The notes beneath the pieces are model-generated. The model worked only from the letters and a program-made list of their open reading frames with translations. It had not been told where the DNA came from and did no database searches. Made by a program: the position numbers and the translations under genes. Below are positions 25,202 through 32,863 of a DNA stretch of 32,869 bases, in pieces. Source of the DNA: Saprospiraceae bacterium (lineage in GTDB: Bacteria > Bacteroidota > Bacteroidia > Chitinophagales > Saprospiraceae); contig JAHDBH010000010.1 of NCBI GenBank assembly GCA_020630495.1, forward strand, positions 1-32,869. The letters run 5' to 3'. Each line of letters opens with the position of its first letter. Position 1 is the first letter of the stretch.

Positions 25202-26506
25202 ATGAAACTTGCTCTACACTGGAAAATCTTGATTGGCATGGCCATGGGTGCCGCATTTGGACTATTCTGTGCAGCCAAGGGCTGGCAGGGATTTGTCTCT
25301 GACTGGATCGCTCCGTGGGGCAAGATATTTATCAATATGCTGAAGTTGATCGCTGTGCCCCTGATCATCTTCTCCTTGCTCAAGGGAATCACCGACCTCA
25401 AGGATATCAGCAAGCTCAGCAAGATGGGCGGTAAGACACTGGCACTATATATCATATCCACTGTCATCGCTATCACCGTGGGCCTACTCATCGTGAACTT
25501 GGTCAAGCCTGGTAAGCTGATATCAGAAGAGACGCAGACTACACTGATGGAAAAATATGAAGGAGACGCAGGGCAAAAGATCCTCGCGGCCGCTGGGAGG
25601 AAAGAGGTAGGCCCTCTGCAGCCACTCATCGATGTAGTACCAGAAAACTTCCTTGCCGCAGCAAGTAATAATCGTAACATGCTTCAGGTCATATTCTTTG
25701 TCATACTATTTGGAGTAGGTATGCTACTTGTAGATCCTAAGATTGCCGAGCCTGTGCGTGCTGTGGTGATAGGCATGAATGAGGTCATCCTGAAGATCAT
25801 TGATCTGATCATGCTAGCGGCTCCCGTGGGAGTGTTTGCGCTACTGGCGAGTCTGGTGGCTGATGCGCCTTCTGCGGATCTGTTTGTAGCTCTGGGTGCC
25901 TACAGTCTTTGTGTAGCAGGTGGTCTCGGTATATTGATTTTCTTGTTGTATCCACTCGTACTCAAGGCATACGTAGGTATGACTCCTAAGACCTTCTATA
26001 AAGGCATTGCACCCGCGCAGCTATTGGCATTTAGTACGAGCTCTAGTGCCGCCACACTTCCCGTCACCATGGAGCGCGTCACGGAGCATCTGGGCGTGGA
26101 TGACGAAGTGACGAGCTTTGTCCTTCCCATAGGCGCTACGATCAATATGGATGGTACGAGCCTCTACCAAGGTGTGGCAGCGGTATTCATCGCACAGGCA
26201 CTTGGATATGATCTTGGACTTGGGCAGCAGCTCACTATTCTCACCACGGCACTACTAGCGTCTATAGGCTCGGCTGCCGTGCCAGGAGCTGGTATGGTCA
26301 TGCTCGTGATAGTGCTGGGTGTGATAGGAATTCCAGAGGCTGGCCTCGCACTCATATTTGCGATGGATAGACCACTAGATATGATCAGGACAGTGACTAA
26401 TGTCACAGGTGATGCCACTGTGGCGATGATCGTAGCTAAAAGCGAAAACAAAATCAGCGATCCAGAGATTAAAAACCTCGGAGATCATTACCAGCAGGCT
26501 GGCTAG
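25202..26506 (+). CDS. Dicarboxylate/amino acid:cation symporter (DAACS family)
   Basis: A 434-residue secondary transporter of the GltP/DctA family, with about eight transmembrane helices and two re-entrant hairpins in the inner membrane. Signatures are the serine-rich hairpin 1 (STSSSAATLPVTM, from S278), NMDGT at 315-319 in the Na+/substrate site, and a hairpin 2 region ASIGSAAVPGAGMVML. The end region has MDRPLDMIRTVTNVTGDA, where the D and R/T residues choose between glutamate/aspartate and dicarboxylates; the sequence DMIRTVTNVTGDA fits the acidic amino-acid/dicarboxylate group but does not settle the substrate. An extra loop with KYEGDAGQKILAA lies between helices 3 and 4. It appears monocistronic, followed by a strong hairpin. 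Confidence 0.92.
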   Translation: MKLALHWKILIGMAMGAAFGLFCAAKGWQGFVSDWIAPWGKIFINMLKLIAVPLIIFSLLKGITDLKDISKLSKMGGKTLALYIISTVIAITVGLLIVNLVKPGKLISEETQTTLMEKYEGDAGQKILAAAGRKEVGPLQPLIDVVPENFLAAASNNRNMLQVIFFVILFGVGMLLVDPKIAEPVRAVVIGMNEVILKIIDLIMLAAPVGVFALLASLVADAPSADLFVALGAYSLCVAGGLGILIFLLYPLVLKAYVGMTPKTFYKGIAPAQLLAFSTSSSAATLPVTMERVTEHLGVDDEVTSFVLPIGATINMDGTSLYQGVAAVFIAQALGYDLGLGQQLTILTTALLASIGSAAVPGAGMVMLVIVLGVIGIPEAGLALIFAMDRPLDMIRTVTNVTGDATVAMIVAKSENKISDPEIKNLGDHYQQAG

Positions 26507-26511
26507 CTAGT

Positions 26512-26563
26512 TGATGCTAGGAGGTACGCACTATACACTATCAGTGTATCAAATCTAGCATCA
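26512..26563. other. Large two-part hairpin downstream of the symporter gene
   Basis: Outer arms TGATGCTAG (26512-26520) and CTAGCATCA (26555-26563) pair perfectly over 9 bases; inside, ATACACT (26533-26539) and AGTGTAT (26543-26549) pair over 7 bases around an ATC loop. No T-run follows on either strand. It could protect the symporter mRNA 3' end, act as a factor-dependent terminator, or be an operator for the next operon, whose start is 36 bases on. Confidence 0.55.
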
Positions 26564-26599
26564 GGCTTAATTCACCTTGATTATATTCAACGAACATAT

Positions 26600-27130
26600 A
26601 TGTCAGAACTACTAGGAATAGGAAGCAGAGTTAATCATCCATCGTACGGTGCAGGCGTGGTCACGAAGCTACATGGTGCGGCCTATGATATCACCTTCAT
26701 CATGCACGGTAAGAAACTTGTGGGAAAAGAATACGACCGACTGGAAATCGTGGAGCGGATAGAACCAGCAGATGCAGTGAGCTTTACGGAGGCAGAAAAG
26801 GCACTTGTCAAGATCCTGCGTGAATACAATGGTCTTCAAGAGGAGGTAGAACTAGGCGATAAGTGGGACGATGGCACACTGATCCTCCAGCCAGCAGATG
26901 ATTCTCTCAAGGCTAAGGAGATGCCCATTGACACATTCTTTCATAAAATCGTGATGGTCCGAGATCGCATCAGAGTGATGGAGCAAAAAATCAATAGCAG
27001 CAGACTTACTGACGAAGAAAAAGTCGCTCTGCAGCAATACATCACAAGAGTCTACGGAAGCTTGACATCCTTTAACGTGCTCTTTAAGTACAAGGATGAT
27101 CACTTCAAAGGAGACAGTTCAAAATCATAA
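26600..27130 (+). CDS. Conserved hypothetical protein with SH3/KOW-like N-terminus
   Basis: A 176-residue soluble protein. The first 55 residues (IGSRVNHPSYGAGVVTKLHG, then YDITFIMHGKKLVGKEYDRLEIV) have the pattern of a small beta-barrel of the CarD/KOW/Tudor type, G-x-x-V-x-H-P-x-Y-G-x-G-V, found in nucleic-acid-binding proteins. The rest is helical: an acidic helix EAEKALVKILREYNG, a W-D-D-G-T segment and a long helix pair with VMVRDRIRVMEQKINSS and EEKVALQQYITRVY. I do not recognise a named family. It is cytosolic and starts an operon with the TlpA-like lipoprotein 4 bases on. No promoter box of the TAnnTTTG kind is found. Confidence 0.65.
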   Translation: MSELLGIGSRVNHPSYGAGVVTKLHGAAYDITFIMHGKKLVGKEYDRLEIVERIEPADAVSFTEAEKALVKILREYNGLQEEVELGDKWDDGTLILQPADDSLKAKEMPIDTFFHKIVMVRDRIRVMEQKINSSRLTDEEKVALQQYITRVYGSLTSFNVLFKYKDDHFKGDSSKS

Positions 27131-27134
27131 TCCT

Positions 27135-28430
27135 ATGCGACTCACAGGCTTAGTCTTACTCTTGGCGATTTCACTTTCGTCTTGCATTGAAATGCAAAAT
27201 ACATTTACGGATCTTCCACCAGGAGTGTGGCGTGGAGTGCTCTTTCTGGACAGTGACATACGTGACCTCTCCTCCGAGACTAGCAAGACGATTCATCAGA
27301 TCCGCGATAAAGAGCTTCCTCTAAACTTTGAAATCTACTATGAGGAAGATGGAAGCATGTACGCCGAGTTTATCAATGGTGAAGAAAGAATAAGGACGGA
27401 TGACATCACCTATACACGTGTCAAGCGAGGCGGAAAAGACAGTATCAGAATAGACTTTCCACTCTATAATTCCTACATCTCGGCACTCTTCATGGAGAGA
27501 TATATGTCAGGGAAGTTCTACGACCTCAATCGCGGAGTGTACAGCATTCCCTTCAAGGCACAGCACGGGGAGGATTATCGATTTATGGATGAGCGCTCAG
27601 GAGACTATGTTGACTTCTCTGGAAGCTGGCAGGTGATCTTTGATCATGATACAGACAGTCCTTACAAGGCCATGGGGCTTTTTGAGCAAGATGGAAATGT
27701 ACTCACAGGCACCTTCAAGACGGAGACAGGAGACTTCAGGTATCTCCAAGGGAATGTAGTGGATGATCAGATGTTTCTCTCTGTCTTTGATGGCTCACAT
27801 GCCTTTCTCTTCCGAGCTCAGATGCAGGAGGATGGAACGCTTGTAGGTGTCTTTCGCAGCGGCAAGCACTACAGCGCATCTTGGGTGGCCGAGCGATCTG
27901 ACAGCAGCTTTCTTGCTAGCCCTATGGATCTGACGTATCTCAAGGAAGGCTATGAAACCCTGGATTTTAGCTTTCAGACGCCTGATGGCAGAGAGCTATC
28001 CCCGACTGCAGATACATATAAGGGTAAAGCTAAGATCATCATGATTTTTGGTACTTGGTGTCCTAACTGCAAGGACGAAGCGATCTTTCTGCGCGACTAT
28101 CTCCGAGAAAATCCTCAGCAAGATCTAGCCATCATGGGCCTTGCATTTGAAAAGCAAAAGGATGCGCGAGCTGACGCAGCGATTGCTCGATACAAGGAGA
28201 AACTAGATATCCCGTGGGACGTCGCCGTGGCAGGTAGCTATAGAAAATCCGAAGCGGCCAAGTCACTACCTGCACTCAATGCAATCATCTCTTACCCTAC
28301 CCTCATCTTTATGGACAGCGAGAATAAAGTCAAGCACATACACACAGGATTTAATGGCCCAGCTACAGATGAGTACGAGGAATGGAAAGTAAAGTTTGAT
28401 CAGATGCTAAGAGATATACTGCCATCATGA
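27135..28430 (+). CDS. TlpA-like thioredoxin-fold lipoprotein
   Basis: A 431-residue lipoprotein: signal peptide MRLTGLVLLLAISLSSC with lipobox LSSC and C17; an N-terminal beta-rich region of about 260 residues (GVWRGVLFLD, LPLNFEIYYEEDGSMYAEF, ALGLFEQDGNVL-like strands), and a C-terminal thioredoxin domain with C309-P-N-C312 in FGTWCPNCKDEAIFLRDY, and SYPTLIFMDSENKV as the cis-proline strand. The layout is that of Bacteroidota TlpA-like disulfide reductases. The CPNC motif suggests disulfide reduction or shuffling in the periplasm. The ATG at 27135 gives the correct signal peptide; the upstream ATG at 27096 lies in the previous gene. It overlaps the next gene by 4 bases. Confidence 0.85.
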   Translation: MRLTGLVLLLAISLSSCIEMQNTFTDLPPGVWRGVLFLDSDIRDLSSETSKTIHQIRDKELPLNFEIYYEEDGSMYAEFINGEERIRTDDITYTRVKRGGKDSIRIDFPLYNSYISALFMERYMSGKFYDLNRGVYSIPFKAQHGEDYRFMDERSGDYVDFSGSWQVIFDHDTDSPYKAMGLFEQDGNVLTGTFKTETGDFRYLQGNVVDDQMFLSVFDGSHAFLFRAQMQEDGTLVGVFRSGKHYSASWVAERSDSSFLASPMDLTYLKEGYETLDFSFQTPDGRELSPTADTYKGKAKIIMIFGTWCPNCKDEAIFLRDYLRENPQQDLAIMGLAFEKQKDARADAAIARYKEKLDIPWDVAVAGSYRKSEAAKSLPALNAIISYPTLIFMDSENKVKHIHTGFNGPATDEYEEWKVKFDQMLRDILPS

Positions 28431-29200
28431 AGAGACTAGCCTACATCACAGGAGCTACAAGCGGAATCGGTCATGCTACTGCTGAGAAGTTTGCCCGAGA
28501 AGGCTGGAATCTCGTCATCACGGGCCGACGAGCAAATCGCCTGTCATCCATCAAGGAAGATCTCGAGAGTCAGTACGGCATCCGTATACACATCTCTGAG
28601 TATGACGTAAGATCCCCCGAGGCTTGCTCTGAAGCAGTGAATAAACTACCATCAGAATTTAAAGCCATAGATCTGCTAGTCAACAATGCAGGCCTGGCTC
28701 GAGGACTTGCTCCCGTACAGACAGGCGACGTATCTGACTGGGAGGAGATGATCGACACCAATGTAAAAGGTCTGCTCTACGTCACCAAGGCCATAGCGCC
28801 ACTGATGATAAAGCGCGGCGAAGGTCAGATCATCAATGTCTGCTCTACGGCTGGCAAAGAAGTATATCCTATGGGCAATGTCTACTGTGCCACTAAGCAC
28901 GCCGTAGATGCTCTGACTAAGGGGATGCGCCTAGATCTACATACGCACGGCATCCGTGTAGGGCAAGTAAGTCCTGCTCATGTGGAGGAGACAGAGTTTG
29001 CCAAGGTCAGATTTCACGGCGACGAGGAAAGGTCTAAGATCTATGATGATTTTACTCCTCTGAGTTCGCCAGATGTAGCAGACGCTATCTACTATATGGC
29101 GCAGTGCCCTAGACATGTAAATGTGCAGGATATCCTCCTCATGGGTACGCAGCAAGCTTCTAGCACACAGGTAGATCGCAGTGGCAGGAAGTATAAGTAG
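28427..29200 (+). CDS. Short-chain dehydrogenase/reductase (YdfG-like)
   Basis: A 257-residue classical SDR. The nucleotide-binding motif TGATSGIG is at 8-15, GRRANRL after strand 2 suggests NADP(H), NNAG is near 86-89, and the catalytic pair is Y153 and K157 in VYCATKHAVDAL with the upstream serine in NVCSTAGK. The late segment VSPAHVEETEF and the proposed substrate loop resemble the YdfG group, which oxidises serine or 3-hydroxy acids, but substrate prediction in SDRs is unreliable. It is the last gene of a three-gene operon and converges on the thioesterase gene. Confidence 0.88.
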   Translation: MKRLAYITGATSGIGHATAEKFAREGWNLVITGRRANRLSSIKEDLESQYGIRIHISEYDVRSPEACSEAVNKLPSEFKAIDLLVNNAGLARGLAPVQTGDVSDWEEMIDTNVKGLLYVTKAIAPLMIKRGEGQIINVCSTAGKEVYPMGNVYCATKHAVDALTKGMRLDLHTHGIRVGQVSPAHVEETEFAKVRFHGDEERSKIYDDFTPLSSPDVADAIYYMAQCPRHVNVQDILLMGTQQASSTQVDRSGRKYK

Positions 29201-29223
29201 CATTCTGCGCCTAGACTCATCAG

Positions 29224-29757
29224 CTATTTCATGGCAGAGAAAAACTCTTTGACCTCTTTGGCTTCGCTTGCTTGAAGTCTTCCGCTGAGTATGAGTCTGA
29301 TTTCTCTGCGCCTTGCCGCACTCTTATAGAGTTCTTCTTCCTGCGAGGTCAGCGGAATCAGTGATGGTACGGATGTGGGTTTCATCGTCTTTTCATCCAG
29401 TGCCACAAAGGTCATATAGGCATGGTTTGCTTTTCTGTGATCGCGCCCTCGAGCATCTGCCGCAAACACTTCCATGTACACCTCCATACTTGTGCCCCAT
29501 GCTCTAGTGAGTTGTGCCTGTATAGTGATCACATCACCGACCTTGATAGCCGAGCTAAAGCTCACGTGATCCACGCTGGCTGTCACTACATGCTGTCCTG
29601 CATGTCTTCCAGCACAGATGCCTCCTGCCACATCCATCCAGCGCATTAGATTACCGCCCATGAGATTATTAAGCGGATTGGTATCATTGGGCATGATCAT
29701 CTCTGTCATCACCGTGCGCGAGTCGTCCACTCGCTTCTCTGTACGTCCATCTATCAT
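29224..29757 (-). CDS. Acyl-CoA thioesterase, hotdog fold
   Basis: A 177-residue single-hotdog protein of the YciA/acyl-CoA hydrolase group. MIMPNDTNPLNNLMGGNLMRWMD has the catalytic acidic/asparagine region with the GG-turn, followed by the helix GGICAGRHAG and the strands VVTASVDHVSFSSAIKVGDVI and SMEVYMEVFAA, then NHAYMTFVALDE. It hydrolyses acyl-CoA thioesters; chain-length preference cannot be told. A C-terminal helix extension of about 45 residues (SLIPLTSQEEEL onward) is present. Thirteen bases separate it from lipB, and a near-consensus box lies inside that gap, so it may be transcribed both with lipB and on its own. Confidence 0.88.
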   Translation of the reverse strand: MIDGRTEKRVDDSRTVMTEMIMPNDTNPLNNLMGGNLMRWMDVAGGICAGRHAGQHVVTASVDHVSFSSAIKVGDVITIQAQLTRAWGTSMEVYMEVFAADARGRDHRKANHAYMTFVALDEKTMKPTSVPSLIPLTSQEEELYKSAARRREIRLILSGRLQASEAKEVKEFFSAMK

Positions 29758-29761
29758 GGCA

Positions 29762-29769
29762 CAAAGATG
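29762..29769 (-). promoter_or_regulatory. Probable -7 box of the thioesterase gene
   Basis: CATCTTTG on the minus strand differs from TAnnTTTG at one base and ends 4 bases before the ATG. It lies between lipB and the thioesterase gene. Confidence 0.45.
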
Positions 29770-29770
29770 C

Positions 29771-30511
29771 TCACTCTGCGATCACATCGCAGTCAAACAC
29801 CTCCGCGAAATGCCTCACTAGCTTTTCCTTCACATCTGACATCGTAATATCCAGCCTGGAAAGCGCTGCGAGACTGCTTACAGCTTTGTCATCTTCCTGT
29901 ATGCCACAAGGAATGATATGATCAAAATGACTGAGATCTGGATCGACATTGAGCGCGAGTCCATGGAGGCTGACCCAGCGGCTCAGGTGAACGCCAATTG
30001 CACAGATTTTTTGCCGAAAGGCACCCTCTACCCACACACCTGTATAGTCCTCTATCCTAGTCCCTCGCACATCATAGTCGCGAGCTACTCTGATCACGAC
30101 CTCCTCGAGCTCACGCACGTATCTATGCACATCGCGGTAGTAGTCTTCAAGGTCAAGAATGGGATATACCACGAGCTGGCCGGGTCCATGGTAGGTAATA
30201 TCACCACCTCGGTTGATCTTGTGAAATGTCATACCCTGTGCTGTGAGCTCATCCTCAGTGAGCAGCAGATGATCGAGCTTGCCACTCCTGCCCAGTGTAT
30301 ACACGGGCGGATGCTCGCAGAGTAATAGCCGATGTCTAGGGCGATAATCCTGGTCATCACGGGCGGCGCGCTTGCTATCGATCAACTCACGGTGCCGTAG
30401 CATCTGGTAATCCCAGGCCTCTTGGTAGCCTGTCATCCCTAGATCTTCTAAGAGTACACGGGGTTTACTTCTGGATACGGACACGATGTAGCTTGAGTAG
30501 TTTGCTGGCAT
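29771..30511 (-). CDS. lipB: Octanoyltransferase LipB
   Basis: A 246-residue octanoyl-ACP:protein transferase that starts lipoate synthesis on the E2 and H proteins. Motifs: HPPVYTLGRSG, the signature KINRGGDITYHGPGQLVVYP (near 98-117), K168 in RQKICAIGVHLSRW, and C202 in IIPCGI; K and C form the catalytic dyad of the family. The start at 30511 overlaps the preceding gene by 47 bases; a GTG at 30484 is a possible alternative. Length is a little longer than E. coli LipB (213) owing to an N-terminal stretch and a charged insertion. Members of this minus-strand run may be co-transcribed. Confidence 0.92.
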   Translation of the reverse strand: MPANYSSYIVSVSRSKPRVLLEDLGMTGYQEAWDYQMLRHRELIDSKRAARDDQDYRPRHRLLLCEHPPVYTLGRSGKLDHLLLTEDELTAQGMTFHKINRGGDITYHGPGQLVVYPILDLEDYYRDVHRYVRELEEVVIRVARDYDVRGTRIEDYTGVWVEGAFRQKICAIGVHLSRWVSLHGLALNVDPDLSHFDHIIPCGIQEDDKAVSSLAALSRLDITMSDVKEKLVRHFAEVFDCDVIAE

Positions 30512-32093
30512 TGAGCTCTAGTCCCTTGACGTGTCTATGATAAAAGACCGCAGTCTCATCGTAATACAGAAAAATGACGGGAGCCTGCTCTATGATTATT
30601 TCATTCATGTGACGATATAGTTCATATCGCTCGCTTTCATTTATTTCACCAAGACTTTGCTCATAAAGCTGATCAAATTCATCATTTCTAAATCGCGTGT
30701 AATTGGGTGGAGCAGGATTACCACTGTAAAATACGGTCAGAAAATTTTCAGCATCCGGATAGTCAGCGATCCAGCTGGCGCGAAATAAGTCTATATCGCC
30801 TCTGCGCATTCCTTCTCGGAGTAGACTTGACTCGTCAAGCTGAATATCACAATCTAATCCGATGGACTCCCATGCCTTGACCAGATAGGTCGCTATATCA
30901 AGATAATCCTTATTGACATGCAGCTGTATGTCACCAAGCTCACCATACAGCTCAGTTGCCTCAGCGATCAAGGCGCGAGCCCGGGCCTGATCATACATGT
31001 AGCCAGGACTCCTATCAGCGTCATAGGATGGTAGTCCACGCGGTATGAAGCCGCTCTGAGCGGGAGCGCCTATACCATTGCGAAGAGCCCGTATCATAGT
31101 AGGCCTATCTATGGCATAGTTCATCGCCTGTCGCACCTGCTGATGCTGTAGCGGACTTTCATCCTGTACTCCTTGTAGATTGATGCCTATGTACTCCGTA
31201 TTGAGAAATGGACTTGACTGCAGTATCATCTGATCTGCTCGCAGTGGATGCAATTGACCATCTTTAGTCAATAATTCATTGACATAGGAGCTTTCTATGC
31301 CTGTGAGCATATCTAACTCTCCTCTGAGAAACTCGAGATAGGCCGTCTTGCGATCTGCTATAAAGCTAATCTTCACACCGTCCAGATACGGCCAGTGCGG
31401 ATCTTCCGCAGCGAAGTACTTTTCATGCGGCAGGAGAAACATGGCTTGATTTTCTATCCATCTCTTGAGACGGAAGGGCCCTGTACCCACAGCATGCGAG
31501 CGAAAACTCTTCCCGTAGTACCCTATCGCCTCGCGCGGGACTACGGAGCAGTATTCCATCGTGAGTATGCCTAGAAATGGAAGAAAAGGTCTTACCAGAC
31601 GTACTCTGAAAGTAGAATCATCCAAGGCTGTAAACGCACTGTCCTGATCGACCTTGTCACGGAATATCCAGCTACCTGGCGAACTGACATCTGGAGATAA
31701 AATTCGCTCGAAACTATAGACAAAATCCTCCGCCACTACCTCACGCGGTGGACCATCCCAGCAGTCATCCTCGTGAAACTTCACATCTGTACGCAAATGA
31801 AATACGTAATCGAGCCCATCCTCAGATATGCTCCAGCTATGCGCGATAGCTGGCGCTACTTTCATATCCTCATCTAGGGTGACGAGACCGTCATACAGGT
31901 GATCTACCGTCCAGATATTGGTCTGGCTACGAGCAAATGCTGGGTCGAGAGAAGTGATCTGATTGGACTGATTGTATCTGAAGACTTGTAGATCATCATC
32001 CTCATCAGAGTCGCCACAGCTCACCAGGAGCAAGAGCACTGACAAGGCGGTAATCCCGAAGCGGAGATACCTAGAACGCCACAAATCCGTCAT
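30465..32093 (-). CDS. Solute-binding lipoprotein of a peptide/nickel ABC transporter (SBP family 5)
   Basis: A 542-residue lipoprotein with signal peptide ending LVSC (C26) after an arginine-rich N-terminus. The mature protein starts with a short acidic stretch and then has the SBP_bac_5 layout: ITSLDPAFARSQ, LYDGLVTLDEDMKVAPAIAHSW, DVKFHEDDCWDG, VGTGPFRLKRW, and a late LGEINESERYELYRHMNEIIIEQAPVI. This family binds oligopeptides, nickel chelates or similar. No permease or ATPase gene is in the window, so partners must be elsewhere. The alternative start at 32150 would put 19 unrelated residues before the signal peptide. It overlaps the FMN reductase gene by 23 bases and lipB by 47. Confidence 0.88.
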   Translation of the reverse strand: MTDLWRSRYLRFGITALSVLLLLVSCGDSDEDDDLQVFRYNQSNQITSLDPAFARSQTNIWTVDHLYDGLVTLDEDMKVAPAIAHSWSISEDGLDYVFHLRTDVKFHEDDCWDGPPREVVAEDFVYSFERILSPDVSSPGSWIFRDKVDQDSAFTALDDSTFRVRLVRPFLPFLGILTMEYCSVVPREAIGYYGKSFRSHAVGTGPFRLKRWIENQAMFLLPHEKYFAAEDPHWPYLDGVKISFIADRKTAYLEFLRGELDMLTGIESSYVNELLTKDGQLHPLRADQMILQSSPFLNTEYIGINLQGVQDESPLQHQQVRQAMNYAIDRPTMIRALRNGIGAPAQSGFIPRGLPSYDADRSPGYMYDQARARALIAEATELYGELGDIQLHVNKDYLDIATYLVKAWESIGLDCDIQLDESSLLREGMRRGDIDLFRASWIADYPDAENFLTVFYSGNPAPPNYTRFRNDEFDQLYEQSLGEINESERYELYRHMNEIIIEQAPVIFLYYDETAVFYHRHVKGLELNASKLLKLHRVRIQK

Positions 32094-32613
32094 ACCACGA
32101 CTGTAGAGAACTGCGAAATGCATCATCAGTGATAGCGTCTTTGGAGTCATTGAGAAATGAGGCGACCTGACTTACAGGACGCTTATCTGGATAGACTGTC
32201 ATGCCCATATGTGCGCAGATAGCCGATAGATGGTCCAGGCCTCTGAGGTTTCCAGCTCTTCCCGTGGCGATACCCATGAGACCGACCTTCTTACCCTTAA
32301 AGGTGTCCTTATATCGGTGCACAGACACGGCATCTATAAAAAGCTTCAGCGCTCCAGGAAAAGAGCCATTGTACTCTGGAGATATGATGACCAGTCTCTC
32401 TGCTGAGATGAGCGCATCATCTTGGAGCTTCCTCAGAGCACTATCTGGATCATAGGCCTTGTACATCGATGGATTGATAAAGTCCATCTCCAGATCCGCG
32501 AGATCAATCAACTTAGTATCAGGATGTTTAGACAGTGCATATCCGTAGAGATCACGGGTGACTACAGCGGTAAGCGCCTGTGCGCGGTTAGTTCCTGAGA
32601 TTATTGTCGTCAC
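32071..32613 (-). CDS. NADPH-dependent FMN reductase family flavoprotein
   Basis: A 180-residue flavodoxin-like protein. The N-terminal phosphate-binding loop is IISGTNRAQALT (SGTNR at 6-10) and the isoalloxazine-side loop is SPEYNGSFPGALKLFIDAV, the typical P-E-Y-N-G-S-x-P-G motif, followed by GIATGRAGNLRGLDHL. It is a quinone, azo or FMN reductase; the physiological substrate cannot be told. The start is GTG, chosen because the family begins here. It leads a run of overlapping minus-strand genes (solute-binding lipoprotein, lipB, thioesterase). Confidence 0.88.
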   Translation of the reverse strand: MTTIISGTNRAQALTAVVTRDLYGYALSKHPDTKLIDLADLEMDFINPSMYKAYDPDSALRKLQDDALISAERLVIISPEYNGSFPGALKLFIDAVSVHRYKDTFKGKKVGLMGIATGRAGNLRGLDHLSAICAHMGMTVYPDKRPVSQVASFLNDSKDAITDDAFRSSLQSWYDGFVAF

Positions 32614-32730
32614 AGAGCAGAGTTTTAGGTAAAGAGATAAGACAAAGATGCACAGGTAAATATGAGCGATTCAACCCAATTCTTGTAATTGGCTTCGATG
32701 GATAGGTGCTAGTTGCAAGAGCGTCAGGTC
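32614..32730. other. Intergenic stretch before the tandem repeat
   Basis: 117 bases of upstream sequence for the FMN reductase gene. No TAnnTTTG box is placed within 10 bases of its GTG start; nothing else recognised. Confidence 0.3.
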
Positions 32731-32863
32731 CCCACCTACGGTCGGCAGGCCCACCTACGGTCGGCAGGCCCACCTTCGGTCGGCAGGCCCACCAGAGGTC
32801 GGCAGGAACACCCGCGGTCGGCAGGCCCACCTACGGTCGGCAGGCCCACCTACGGTCGGCAGG
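32731..32863. repeat. 19-bp tandem repeat, seven units
   Basis: Seven head-to-tail 19-base units of consensus CCCACCTACGGTCGGCAGG. Units 1, 2, 6 and 7 are identical; units 3 to 5 differ, chiefly in the three bases between ACC and GGT (TAC, TTC, AGA, CGC) and, in unit 5, in the first two bases. The array is followed by CGGGCA at the window edge and may continue. Because 19 is not a multiple of 3, it does not encode a repeated peptide in one frame. Confidence 0.9.

Noticed and set aside
25189-25680. 163-codon minus-strand frame opposite the symporter
   Set aside because: It is antisense to transmembrane coding sequence with clear DAACS motifs; its composition is that of a shadow frame.
32588-32830. 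80-codon minus-strand frame across the 19-bp repeat
   Set aside because: It is an artefact of GC-rich tandem repeats; period 19 shifts the frame in each unit, and it runs into the start of the FMN reductase gene.
32731-32863. CRISPR array
   Set aside because: Units are directly adjacent with no spacers, and the 19-bp unit is too short for a repeat-spacer layout; no cas genes.
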